Shown here: piece after piece, positions 30,501-39,370 of the stretch
Layout of the letters: each line of letters starts with the position of its first letter
Numbering within the stretch: position 1 is the stretch's first letter
Assembly: GCF_026625125.1 (NCBI RefSeq)
Contig: NZ_CP113097.1
Span: forward strand, 1,860,001 to 1,924,000
Direction: 5' to 3'
Length of the DNA stretch: 64,000 bases
Origin: Pseudomonas putida
GTDB lineage: Bacteria; Pseudomonadota; Gammaproteobacteria; Pseudomonadales; Pseudomonadaceae
Translations under genes and position numbers: made by a program
Notes under the pieces: generated by a model
What the model was told of the DNA's origin: nothing
The model's database searches: none
What the model saw: the letters and a program-made list of their open reading frames with translations, nothing else

Positions 30501-30863
30501 GTTCAGGTCGGGCGGCAGCGACAGCGCAGCGTGTTCTGCGCTGGCGGCTCCGTCGAGCGCTCTGCCTTCGAGCTCCAGTTGCAGCAACGCGGCGACGCAG
30601 TGCTTGCAATCTGACCCTACCGGGCAGGAGCAGCCCCCGAAGACGCGCAGCTCACCGCGACTCAACGCCAGCTTGATGTCCTGATGGTAAACCTGGCCTG
30701 CCGAGCCTTTGCACATTGCCTCGATGCTATGGCCCTTCACCGAAAGGATGCGCGTGCGTTCCTGCGCTGCATATTTACGGCCTCGAGACAATGCGCCAGC
30801 GTCGAAGCAATCGACCCAGTCCGGGTAGTCTCTGAGCAGTTGCCGTGCGTCGCCATCACTCAC
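27537..30863 (-). CDS. SWIM-zinc-finger SNF2-family helicase
   Basis: Large SF2 ATPase of 1108 residues. An N-terminal SWIM zinc finger ([20 protein letters not shown], about residue 78) is followed by a long variable region and two RecA-like domains: Walker A [17 protein letters not shown], DEAQ box [11 protein letters not shown], and the C-terminal helicase motifs [10 protein letters not shown] and [21 protein letters not shown]. Members translocate on DNA, and some are linked to transcription or repair, but the role of bacterial SWIM-SNF2 proteins is not settled. The GTG start has GGAG seven bases upstream and lies one base after the CsiV stop, so translation is coupled. Confidence 0.93.
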   Translation of the reverse strand: [1108 protein letters not shown]

Positions 30864-30864
30864 A

Positions 30865-31437
30865 TCACTGCTCCATCAGCTCCGGGTCCATCACCGGCAT
30901 CTTCCGAGTGCCTGGCGGGGTGATCTTCAGCAGCACCGCCAGGTGGCCGCCATCGAGGAAGGTCAGCTGGCCACCCTTGATGGTGCTGTTGCTCTGTTTG
31001 AACTGCTCGCTCTTGAGCACATTGCCATTGCTGTCGAGCTGGTTGACCCAGAAGTTGGCCTCCACGGCGATGAAGCGCCCTTCGGTGATGCTCAGGTTGC
31101 CTTCGATCGGGAAATGGCCGAACTGCTCCTGGCCATCAGCCAGGGCGATGCGGCTTGGCGCGTTGCCGACCTGCTGCTGCCAGGCCTTGTGCAGCAGCAC
31201 GGTGTAGTCGGCCGTGGCTTGCAGGCGGGTGGCTTCATCTTCCAGCGCCAGTGGGCGTTCGGCGCTCTTTTCCAGGGGCTGGGCGCCGGCGCTCCAGTCC
31301 TCGGGCGCGTACGGGCTGGTGAAGGCCGGCACGCTGTTCTGCCGCACAAGCATCATTTCCACCTGATAAAGGCCTTCAGCGAAGGCAGCCGGCGCGAACA
31401 GCGCAAGCAACAAGGTCAGGCAACGGATGGCACGCAT
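30865..31437 (-). CDS. CsiV-like periplasmic protein
   Basis: Secreted protein of 190 residues: signal peptide MRAIRCLTLLLALFAPAAFA, then GLYQVEMMLVRQNS, the start of the CsiV (cell-shape integrity) fold described in Vibrio. A conserved later block reads EGNLSITEGRFIAVEANFWV. It is encoded between mfd and the SNF2 helicase on the same strand, nine bases after mfd in genome coordinates. In Vibrio CsiV activates a penicillin-binding protein during stress with D-amino acids; whether that holds here is unknown. Confidence 0.82.
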   Translation of the reverse strand: MRAIRCLTLLLALFAPAAFAEGLYQVEMMLVRQNSVPAFTSPYAPEDWSAGAQPLEKSAERPLALEDEATRLQATADYTVLLHKAWQQQVGNAPSRIALADGQEQFGHFPIEGNLSITEGRFIAVEANFWVNQLDSNGNVLKSEQFKQSNSTIKGGQLTFLDGGHLAVLLKITPPGTRKMPVMDPELMEQ

Positions 31438-31446
31438 GGATCTTCC

Positions 31447-34400
31447 TTAGGCTGTCTGTGGTGTCAGGCGCTCGAACAGCGCCTCCAGAGTGTTGAAACG
31501 TTCGTCGGGCCGCTCCATCGGTACCAGGAAGCGGAACTGGGTTGCACCTTCGAACTTGTAGCGTTTGGGCTGGCCCTGGATCAGCTTGATCAGGGTCAGC
31601 GGGTCGACCGGGGTTTCGGCCTCGAACTCGAGCTTGCCGCCGTTCGGGCCGGCATCGACTTTCTTGATGCCGAGCTTTTCCGCCTGGAGCTTGAGCTGGG
31701 TCAGGCGCATCAGGTTCTTGGTCGGCTCGGGCAGCAGGCCGAAGCGGTCGATCATCTCCACTTGCAGGTCCTTGAGGCCCTCTTCGTCAGCCGCCGAGGC
31801 GATGCGCTTGTAGAGGATCAGCCGCGCATGCACGTCGGGCAGGTAGTCCTCGGGGATCAGTGCCGGCAGGCGCAGGTTGATTTCCGGGCCGCCGCCCAGC
31901 GGCTGCTCCAGGTTCGGCTGAGTGCCCTTGCGAATGGCCTTGACCGCTCGTTCGAGCATCTCCATGTAAAGGGTGAAGCCCACCGCCTGGATCTGCCCGC
32001 TCTGGCCTTCGCCCAGCAGTTCGCCGGCGCCGCGGATTTCCAGGTCGTTGGTGGCCAGTACGAAACCGGCGCCCAGGTCCTGGGTGTTGGCAATGGCTTC
32101 CAGGCGTTTCTCGGCGTCGGCGCTCACTTTCTGGCGCGCCGGTGTCAGCAGGTAGGCGTAGGCCTGGTGGTGGCTGCGGCCGACCCGGCCACGCAACTGG
32201 TGAAGCTGGGCCAGGCCGAACTTGTCGGCACGCTCGATGACGATGGTGTTGGCGCTGGGCACGTCGATGCCGGTCTCGATGATGGTCGAGGCGATCAGCA
32301 CGTTGAAGCGCTTGTGATAGAAGTCGCTCATCACCTGTTCCAGCTCGCGCTCGCGCATCTGCCCGTGGCCGATGCCGATGCGCGCTTCGGGTACCAGTTC
32401 GGCAAGGTCGGCGGCGCATTTTTCGATGGTTTTCACATCGTTGTGCAGGTAGTACACCTGGCCGCCGCGCAGCAGTTCACGCAGCAGGGCTTCTTTGACC
32501 GTGCTGTTGTTCTGTTCCATGACGAAGGTGCGCACCGACAGGCGCCGTGCCGGCGGCGTGGCGATGATGGACAGGTCGCGCATGCCGGCCACGGCCATGT
32601 TCAGCGTTCGCGGGATCGGTGTGGCGGTCAGGGTGAGGATGTCCACCTCGCTGCGCAGGGCCTTGAGCTGCTCCTTCTGGCGTACGCCAAAGCGGTGCTC
32701 TTCGTCGATCACCACCAGGCCAAGGTCCTTGAAGCGCACGTCGTCCTGCAGCAGCTTGTGCGTGCCGATCAGGATGTCGATCTTGCCTTCGGCCAGGTCC
32801 GCTGCAGCACTGGCCACTTCCTTGGCCGACTTGAAGCGGCTCATCACCTCGACCGTCACCGGCCAGTCGGCGAAGCGGTCGCGGAAGCTGTTGTAGTGCT
32901 GCTGGGCAAGCAGGGTGGTAGGCACCAGCACCGCGACCTGACGGCCGCTGTGCACGGCGATGAAGGCCGCGCGCATCGCCACCTCGGTCTTGCCGAAGCC
33001 GACGTCGCCGCACACCAGGCGGTCCATTGGCTTGGCGGCAAGCATGTCGGCGCGCACGGCTTCGATGGCGTTCTGTTGGTCGGGGGTTTCCTCGAAGGGG
33101 AAGCCGGCGCTGAAAGTGGCATAGTCGGCAGCCGGGTCGGCGAAGGCGTAGCCCTTGCGAGCGGCGCGGCGGGCGTAGATGTCGAGCAGCTCGGCGGCCA
33201 CGTCGCGGACCTGTTCGGCGGCTTTGCGCTTGGCTTTCTGCCAGGCTTCAGAGCCCAGCCGGTGCAGCGGTGCCAGGGCATCATCGCTGCCGGTGTAGCG
33301 GGCGATCAGGTGCAGGTTGGCCACCGGCACATAGAGCTTGGCGCCCTCGGCATATTCCAGGGTCAGGAACTCCGCGGCCTGGCCGTCGATTTCCAGGGTG
33401 GCCAGGCCCAGGTAGCGGCCCACGCCATGGTCGATGTGCACCACCGGCGCGCCTTCGCGCAGCTCGGTCAGGTTTTTGATCACCGCATCATTGGCGGCCT
33501 CGCCGCGCTTGTCGCGGCGCCGGCGCTGCATCACGCGCTGGCCGAACAGCGGGCTTTCGGCCACCAGGGCGACGGCCGGGTCTTCGAGCAGCAGGCCGTC
33601 ATCCAGTGGCGCGATGGTGATCGCCAGACGCTGGCTGCCGGTGATGAAGTCGGCCCAGCCCTCGACTGTCTGCGGCCTCAGCTTGAGGCGCTCGAGCAGC
33701 TCCAGCAGCACCTCGCGACGGCCCGCCGATTCGGCGGTGAACAGCACCCGGCCGTTGAACTGGTCGAGGAAGTCGGACAACGCCGCCAGCGGCTGGTTGG
33801 CTTTGGCTTCGATGGCCAGGTTGGGCAGGGTGCGAGCGGGGAAGCGCTCGCGGCCGACGCCAGGCTCGAGATCCTCGGCACTGACCACCACGCGCGGCCA
33901 TTGCTTGAGCTGGGCGAAGCAGTCCTCCACCGGCAGGAACAGCTCAGAAGGCGGCAGCAGTGGACGGCTCAGGTCGCCGCGGCGGTCTTCGTAACGGCCG
34001 CGCACGTCGTTCCAGAAGTGCTCGGCAGCCTGCTCCACGCCCGGCAGCGAGAACACCTGGGTGTCGCTTGGCAGGTAGTCGAACAGGGTCGAGGTTTCTT
34101 CGAAGAACAGCGGCAGGTAGTACTCGATGCCGGCGGGAATGATGCCGCTGGCCAGGTCCTGGAAGATCGCGCTGCGGCGGAAGTCGACATCGAAACGCTC
34201 ACGGAAGCGCGCCTTGAAGCGTGTCACTTCCTCTTTCTGCATGGGGAATTCGCGTGCTGGCAGCAGGCGGATCGAGTCGACCTTGTCGATCGAGCGCTGG
34301 GTCTCCGGGTCGAAAGTGCGCAGGGTCTCGATCTCATCGTCGAACAGGTCGATGCGATAGGGCAGCTTGCTGCCCATCGGGAACAGGTCGATCAGCGCGC

Positions 34401-34896
34401 CGCGCACGGCGAACTCGCCATGCTCGTAGACCGTGTCGACGCAGCGATAGCCCGTGGCCTCCAGGCGCGAGCGCATCTGCTCTACGTCGATGGTCTGGCC
34501 GACGTCCAGCACCAGGCTGCTGCCGAGCAAAAAGCGCGTTGGGGCCAGGCGGTGCAGGGCCGTGGTGATCGGCACCACGAGGATGCCGTGGCTCAGCTCC
34601 GGCAACCGGTAGAGGCTGGAGATGCGTTGGGAAATGATGTCCTGGTGCGGTGAGAACAGGTCGTAGGGCAGGGTTTCCCAATCCGGGAACGGCAGTACCG
34701 GAAGGCCGGGGGCGAAGAAGCGCAGCTCCTGCTCCAGACGGTCGGCAGCCTGGCTGTCGGCCGTCAGCAGCAGGGTGAAGCGGCCAGCGCTGCTGGCGGC
34801 TTCGGCGATGGCAAGGCTGAGGGCGGCACCGGGCAGGTTGCCCCAGGTTTGTTTGCCGGCCGTAGCCGACATTTGCGGTAGGCGCAGAACTGACAC
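31447..34896 (-). CDS. mfd: Transcription-repair coupling factor
   Basis: Mfd of 1149 residues (family length about 1148) removes stalled RNA polymerase and recruits UvrA. UvrB-like N-terminus (FFAPGLPVLPFPDWETLPYD), CarD-type RNA-polymerase-interaction region near APVVHIDHGVGRYLGLATLE, ATPase GDVGFGKTEVAMRAAF, DEEH box VIDEEHRFGVRQKE and the C-terminal TRG and D7 domains. I place the start at the GTG at 34896 (MSVLRLPQ), matching homologues; the open frame runs on across gapB but that part is antisense. Divergent from gapB. Confidence 0.97.
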   Translation of the reverse strand: MSVLRLPQMSATAGKQTWGNLPGAALSLAIAEAASSAGRFTLLLTADSQAADRLEQELRFFAPGLPVLPFPDWETLPYDLFSPHQDIISQRISSLYRLPELSHGILVVPITTALHRLAPTRFLLGSSLVLDVGQTIDVEQMRSRLEATGYRCVDTVYEHGEFAVRGALIDLFPMGSKLPYRIDLFDDEIETLRTFDPETQRSIDKVDSIRLLPAREFPMQKEEVTRFKARFRERFDVDFRRSAIFQDLASGIIPAGIEYYLPLFFEETSTLFDYLPSDTQVFSLPGVEQAAEHFWNDVRGRYEDRRGDLSRPLLPPSELFLPVEDCFAQLKQWPRVVVSAEDLEPGVGRERFPARTLPNLAIEAKANQPLAALSDFLDQFNGRVLFTAESAGRREVLLELLERLKLRPQTVEGWADFITGSQRLAITIAPLDDGLLLEDPAVALVAESPLFGQRVMQRRRRDKRGEAANDAVIKNLTELREGAPVVHIDHGVGRYLGLATLEIDGQAAEFLTLEYAEGAKLYVPVANLHLIARYTGSDDALAPLHRLGSEAWQKAKRKAAEQVRDVAAELLDIYARRAARKGYAFADPAADYATFSAGFPFEETPDQQNAIEAVRADMLAAKPMDRLVCGDVGFGKTEVAMRAAFIAVHSGRQVAVLVPTTLLAQQHYNSFRDRFADWPVTVEVMSRFKSAKEVASAAADLAEGKIDILIGTHKLLQDDVRFKDLGLVVIDEEHRFGVRQKEQLKALRSEVDILTLTATPIPRTLNMAVAGMRDLSIIATPPARRLSVRTFVMEQNNSTVKEALLRELLRGGQVYYLHNDVKTIEKCAADLAELVPEARIGIGHGQMRERELEQVMSDFYHKRFNVLIASTIIETGIDVPSANTIVIERADKFGLAQLHQLRGRVGRSHHQAYAYLLTPARQKVSADAEKRLEAIANTQDLGAGFVLATNDLEIRGAGELLGEGQSGQIQAVGFTLYMEMLERAVKAIRKGTQPNLEQPLGGGPEINLRLPALIPEDYLPDVHARLILYKRIASAADEEGLKDLQVEMIDRFGLLPEPTKNLMRLTQLKLQAEKLGIKKVDAGPNGGKLEFEAETPVDPLTLIKLIQGQPKRYKFEGATQFRFLVPMERPDERFNTLEALFERLTPQTA

Positions 34897-35079
34897 GGGA
34901 GATTGCACTCCAAGCGTTGCGGCAAAGAGACCGATTGTACCGGTGCCGGTGCGTGCTGTCAGGCTCGGAAAGGGCATGAGCACGGGCTTTGGCTGCCACG
35001 ACAGGCGCTCATTGCCGGTTACGCGTTGGGGCGTCATAATGTAGCCCCTTTTTTCTCCCCCTACATGTGGAAGGTTCCC

Positions 35080-36528
35080 GTGACTCAGAAGCCCGACCAG
35101 TGTCTTGGTGAGTGGATCGATCGTGAAGCTCTGGCTGAAGCGATGATCCCGCTTATCGGTCAGCTCTACCGCAACAACAACGTGGTGAGCTCGATCTATG
35201 GCCGCAGCCTGATCAACCGTTCGGTTATCTCGATCCTCAAGGCCCACCGCTTTGCGCGTCACCGTCAGACCGACGAAACCGAACTGTCCGTCCACGAGAC
35301 ATTCCCCCTGCTCAAAGCCATGAGCGAGCTGAAACTGGGCGCCGCTTCGGTCGACCTGGGCAAGCTGGCCAACAAGTTCAAACAGCAAGGCAATGGCAAG
35401 ACCGCCGAGCAGTTCGTGCGTGAAGAACTGGCCGAGGTCGTGGGCCAGCAGAATGCATCCGCGCGCAAGGGCACCGACGTTGTCCTGTACGGTTTCGGCC
35501 GCATCGGCCGCCTGCTGGCGCGCATCCTGATCGAGAAGACCGGTGGTGGCGACGGCCTGCGCCTGCGTGCCATCGTTGTGCGCAAGGGTGCCGAAAACGA
35601 CCTGGTCAAGCGCGCCAGCCTGCTGCGCCGTGACTCGGTGCACGGCCCGTTCGATGGCACCATCACCATCGACGAAGCCAACAACACCATCACTGCCAAC
35701 GGCAACCTGATCCAGATCATCTACGCCAAGAACCCGAGCGAAGTCGATTACACCCAGTACGGCATCGAAAACGCCCTGATCGTCGACAACACCGGCGTAT
35801 GGCGTGATGCCGACGGCCTCGGCCAGCACCTGGCCTGCCCGGGCGCTGCCCGCGTGATCCTTACCGCACCTGGCAAGGGCGCGCTGAAGAACATCGTGCA
35901 CGGCATCAACCACGGTGACATCACCGCCGAGGACAAGATCATCTCGGCAGCTTCGTGCACCACCAACGCCATCGTGCCGGTGCTCAAGGCCATCAATGAC
36001 CAGTACGGCATCGTCAATGGTCACGTCGAAACCGTTCACTCGTTCACCAACGACCAGAACCTGATCGACAACTTCCACAAGGGCAGCCGTCGTGGCCGCG
36101 CCGCGCCGCTGAACATGGTCATCACCGAAACCGGTGCTGCCACCGCTGCCGCCAAGGCGCTGCCAGTGCTCAAGGGCAAGCTGACCGGCAACGCCATTCG
36201 CGTCCCGACACCGAACGTGTCGATGGCCATCCTGAATCTGAACCTGGAAAAGGCCACCAACCGCGAAGAAATCAACGAGTACCTGCGCCAGACCGCCATG
36301 CACTCGGAGCTGCACAAGCAGATCGATTACGTCAGCTCGCAGGAAGTGGTTTCCACCGACTTCGTAGGCTCGCGCCACGCGGGTGTGGTTGACGCTGAAG
36401 CGACCATCGCCAACGATAACCGCGTTGTCCTGTACGTCTGGTACGACAACGAATTCGGTTACAGCTGCCAGGTGGTTCGCGTGATGGAAGACATGGCTGG
36501 TGTGAACCCGCCTGCGTTTCCACGCTAA
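35080..36528 (+). CDS. gapB: Glyceraldehyde-3-phosphate dehydrogenase, long GapB-like type
   Basis: NAD(P)-linked dehydrogenase of 482 residues. The Rossmann motif VVLYGFGRIGRLLARIL begins near residue 134, and the catalytic Cys293 is in ISAASCTTNAIVPV. The 130-residue N-terminal helical extension is absent from ordinary GapA (about 335 residues). The GTG at 35080 is preferred because GGAAGG precedes it and homologues start with TQKPDQCLGEW. Pseudomonas carries several gap genes; this long form is thought to work in gluconeogenesis. Has its own terminator; divergent from mfd. Confidence 0.92.
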   Translation: MTQKPDQCLGEWIDREALAEAMIPLIGQLYRNNNVVSSIYGRSLINRSVISILKAHRFARHRQTDETELSVHETFPLLKAMSELKLGAASVDLGKLANKFKQQGNGKTAEQFVREELAEVVGQQNASARKGTDVVLYGFGRIGRLLARILIEKTGGGDGLRLRAIVVRKGAENDLVKRASLLRRDSVHGPFDGTITIDEANNTITANGNLIQIIYAKNPSEVDYTQYGIENALIVDNTGVWRDADGLGQHLACPGAARVILTAPGKGALKNIVHGINHGDITAEDKIISAASCTTNAIVPVLKAINDQYGIVNGHVETVHSFTNDQNLIDNFHKGSRRGRAAPLNMVITETGAATAAAKALPVLKGKLTGNAIRVPTPNVSMAILNLNLEKATNREEINEYLRQTAMHSELHKQIDYVSSQEVVSTDFVGSRHAGVVDAEATIANDNRVVLYVWYDNEFGYSCQVVRVMEDMAGVNPPAFPR

Positions 36529-36546
36529 TTCGCTTGTAAGGCAATG

Positions 36547-36581
36547 AAAAAACGGGAACCTTCGGGTTCCCGTTTTTTTTT
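36547..36581 (+). terminator. Strong rho-independent terminator of gapB
   Basis: Stem AACGGGAACC / GGTTCCCGTT closed by a TTCG tetraloop, with an A tract before and a long T tract after. Confidence 0.95.
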
Positions 36582-36724
36582 GGCCTGCTGAACCGAACCG
36601 GCCTCTACTGTGTCTGTAATGGCCTCATCCCCGGCCAGCTCCATGGCTGGAGCACTGGCGCCCAATCCATTGGTAAGCCTGTTACGGGCCATGAAGCCGG
36701 TGCAGGCAACCGAGAGCCCGACTT

Positions 36725-37723
36725 TTGCGCATAGCCCTGCTGTTCATCCTGATGCTGCTGACCGCCTGCAACCAAGGCCCCACCCTGGAGCGCCTCGGCG
36801 GCCCTGCCATGGGCAGCAGCTACAGCATCCAGTACGTCCGCGAGGCAGGCGGGCCTGCACCTGTCCAGGTACAGGCGGCGGTGGAAACGATCCTTCAGGA
36901 CATAGATCAACACTACTCGACCTACCGCGGCGACTCTGCGGTGAGCCAGTTCAATCAGCTCCCCGCCAACCAGTGCCTGGCCTTGCCCTCAGACATGCTC
37001 GAGCTGGTCGCCTTCGGCCAGCACCTGGCCGAACAAACCGATGGCGCTTTCGACCTCACTGTCGAACCGCTGCTCGACCTCTGGGGTTTCGGCCCTCAGG
37101 CCCGCCATGAACAGGTGCCAGAAGCGCAGGCATTGGCCGCTGCCCGCCTGCGTGTGGGCTACCAGCACTTGCGCGTCGAAGGCCAGGTGTTGTGCAAGGA
37201 TGCCCCGGTGCAACTGGACTTCAACAGCATCGCTGCTGGCCACGCCGTGGACCTGATTGCCGCGCGCCTGCGTGCCATGGGTATCGCCAGCTTCATTGCC
37301 GAAGTGACCGGCGAGCTCAAGGCGGTGGGCCGCAAGCCAGACGGCAGCCTCTGGCGCATCGCCCTGGAATTGCCCCGCGAGGACCGCCAGATCGCCCGCC
37401 AGGTGATACCGGTCGATGGCCTGGGTGTATCGACCTCGGGTGACTATCGGCACTATTTCGAGCAGAATGGCCGGCGCTATTCGCACACCTTCGATGCCCG
37501 TCTCGGGCGCCCGGTCGCTCATGACCTGGCTGCCGTCACCGTGCTCGATGCCTCGGCGCTGCAGGCCGACGGCTATTCGACCCTGTTGCTGATCCTCGGG
37601 CCGGAGCGCGGCTGGGATTTCGCCATCGCTCATGACCTGGCGGCGGTATTGGTGACTCGGGCAGAGGGTGGCTTCGTCTCCCGAGCTACGCCCGCTTACC
37701 AGCGTGCGCTCAAAGGCAGGTGA
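36725..37723 (+). CDS. apbE: FAD:protein FMN transferase (ApbE)
   Basis: ApbE attaches FMN covalently to threonine of flavoproteins such as NqrB/NqrC. The protein has 332 residues with a lipoprotein-type N-terminus: MRIALLFILMLLTAC, lipobox TAC near residue 15. Family motifs are GPAMGSSYSIQY, DFNSIAAGHAVDLIA, GELKAVGRKPDG and the terminal DGYSTLLLILG. The start is TTG at 36725: an in-frame stop at 36692 and no other start codon between them leave this as the only choice. No Nqr, Rnf or other flavin-acceptor gene lies beside it. Confidence 0.93.
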   Translation: MRIALLFILMLLTACNQGPTLERLGGPAMGSSYSIQYVREAGGPAPVQVQAAVETILQDIDQHYSTYRGDSAVSQFNQLPANQCLALPSDMLELVAFGQHLAEQTDGAFDLTVEPLLDLWGFGPQARHEQVPEAQALAAARLRVGYQHLRVEGQVLCKDAPVQLDFNSIAAGHAVDLIAARLRAMGIASFIAEVTGELKAVGRKPDGSLWRIALELPREDRQIARQVIPVDGLGVSTSGDYRHYFEQNGRRYSHTFDARLGRPVAHDLAAVTVLDASALQADGYSTLLLILGPERGWDFAIAHDLAAVLVTRAEGGFVSRATPAYQRALKGR

Positions 37724-37927
37724 AAGCGCAAGCAGGGAAGGTAGCTGCCAGGGAATCGGTGGATGCACATGTAGTGCAGGCAAAATTGGCCTACGACGCG
37801 ACCAAGGGTTAATGTGCGCGGCGTTCACGCTTGATTAGACTGCACCCGAATTTTCTCATGGCGCCCTGGCGGCATGATCGAGTCCCGCGGCGACCATGGC
37901 CAGCGGGCCAGTTCTGAAGGAGTACGC

Positions 37928-39322
37928 ATGGCTGTCTACAACTACGACGTAGTGGTGTTGGGTTCCGGCCCGGCCGGAGAAGGTGCGGCAATGAACGCCG
38001 CCAAAGCAGGGCGCAAGGTGGCGATGGTCGACAGCCGTCGCCTGGTCGGTGGCAACTGCACCCACCTGGGCACCATCCCGTCCAAGGCACTGCGTCACTC
38101 GGTGCGGCAGATCATGCAGTTCAACACCAACCCGATGTTCCGTGCCATCGGCGAGCCACGTTGGTTCTCTTTCCCGGACGTGCTCAAAAGCGCCGAGAAA
38201 GTGATCGCCAAGCAGGTCGCTTCGCGTACCGGCTACTACGCCCGTAACCGCGTCGACCTGTTCTTCGGCACCGGCAGCTTCGCCGACGAGCAGACCGTCG
38301 AAGTGGTCTGCCCCAATGGCGTGGTGGAAAAGCTCAACGCCAAGCACATCATCATCGCCACCGGCTCGCGTCCGTACCGCCCGGCCGACATCGACTTCCA
38401 CCACCCGCGTGTCTATGACAGCGACACCATCCTGAGCCTCAGCCACACCCCGCGCAAACTGATCGTTTACGGCGCCGGTGTGATTGGCTGCGAATACGCC
38501 TCGATCTTCAGTGGCCTGGGGGTACTGGTCGAGCTGGTCGACAACCGCGGCCAACTGCTGAGCTTCCTGGATTCGGAAATTTCCCAGGCGCTGAGCTACC
38601 ACTTCAGCAACAACAACATCACCGTGCGCCACAACGAAGACTACGAGCGGGTCGAGGGCCTGGACAACGGTGTCATCCTGCACCTGAAGTCTGGCAAGAA
38701 GATCAAGGCCGACGCCTTGCTGTGGTGCAACGGCCGTACCGGCAACACCGACAAGCTGGGCCTCGAGAACATCGGCATCAAGGTCAACAGCCGTGGCCAG
38801 ATCGAAGTCGACGAGGCCTACCGCACCAGCGTGCCGAACATCTACGGTGCCGGTGACGTGATCGGCTGGCCGAGCCTGGCAAGTGCCGCCCATGACCAGG
38901 GCCGCTCGGCAGCAGGCAGCATCGTCGACAACGGCAGCTGGCGTTTCGTCAACGACGTGCCGACGGGCATCTACACCATTCCGGAGATCAGCTCGATTGG
39001 CAAGAACGAGCAGGAGCTGACCCAGGCCAAAGTGCCATACGAAGTGGGCAAGGCTTTCTTCAAGAGCATGGCGCGTGCACAGATCGCCGGCGAGCCGCAA
39101 GGCATGCTGAAAATCCTGTTCCATCGCGAGACCCTGGAAATCCTCGGCGTGCACTGCTTCGGCTACCAGGCTTCGGAAATCGTCCACATCGGCCAGGCGG
39201 TGATGAACCAGCCGGGCGAGCTGAACAACCTGAAGTACTTCGTCAACACCACGTTCAACTACCCGACCATGGCCGAAGCCTATCGGGTAGCTGCCTATGA
39301 CGGCCTGAACCGGCTTTTTTGA
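37928..39322 (+). CDS. sthA: Soluble pyridine nucleotide transhydrogenase
   Basis: Cytoplasmic FAD enzyme of 464 residues that balances NADPH and NADH. FAD-binding [19 protein letters not shown]; the redox-disulfide region reads [15 protein letters not shown], where the second cysteine of related reductases is absent, as is normal for SthA. NAD-binding [15 protein letters not shown], and the second FAD motif [15 protein letters not shown]. The AAGGAG site precedes the ATG at 37928. It fits the redox theme of gapB, tal and formate dehydrogenase here. Confidence 0.97.
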   Translation: MAVYNYDVVVLGSGPAGEGAAMNAAKAGRKVAMVDSRRLVGGNCTHLGTIPSKALRHSVRQIMQFNTNPMFRAIGEPRWFSFPDVLKSAEKVIAKQVASRTGYYARNRVDLFFGTGSFADEQTVEVVCPNGVVEKLNAKHIIIATGSRPYRPADIDFHHPRVYDSDTILSLSHTPRKLIVYGAGVIGCEYASIFSGLGVLVELVDNRGQLLSFLDSEISQALSYHFSNNNITVRHNEDYERVEGLDNGVILHLKSGKKIKADALLWCNGRTGNTDKLGLENIGIKVNSRGQIEVDEAYRTSVPNIYGAGDVIGWPSLASAAHDQGRSAAGSIVDNGSWRFVNDVPTGIYTIPEISSIGKNEQELTQAKVPYEVGKAFFKSMARAQIAGEPQGMLKILFHRETLEILGVHCFGYQASEIVHIGQAVMNQPGELNNLKYFVNTTFNYPTMAEAYRVAAYDGLNRLF

Positions 39323-39370
39323 GCGGCTCCGGCCGGTGGCCTGAGCCGGTCGGGGAGACCGATTTCAGCC

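Noticed and set aside
30943..34653. A 1236-codon open frame on the plus strand, opposite mfd
   Set aside because: mfd is a certain gene on the minus strand. Third-position GC bias leaves the opposite strand free of stops. The translated product is rich in Gln, His, Val and Gly with no domain.
34897..36378. Upstream extension of the mfd frame through gapB
   Set aside because: The extra 494 codons are antisense to gapB and absent from Mfd homologues; the GTG at 34896 gives the normal length.
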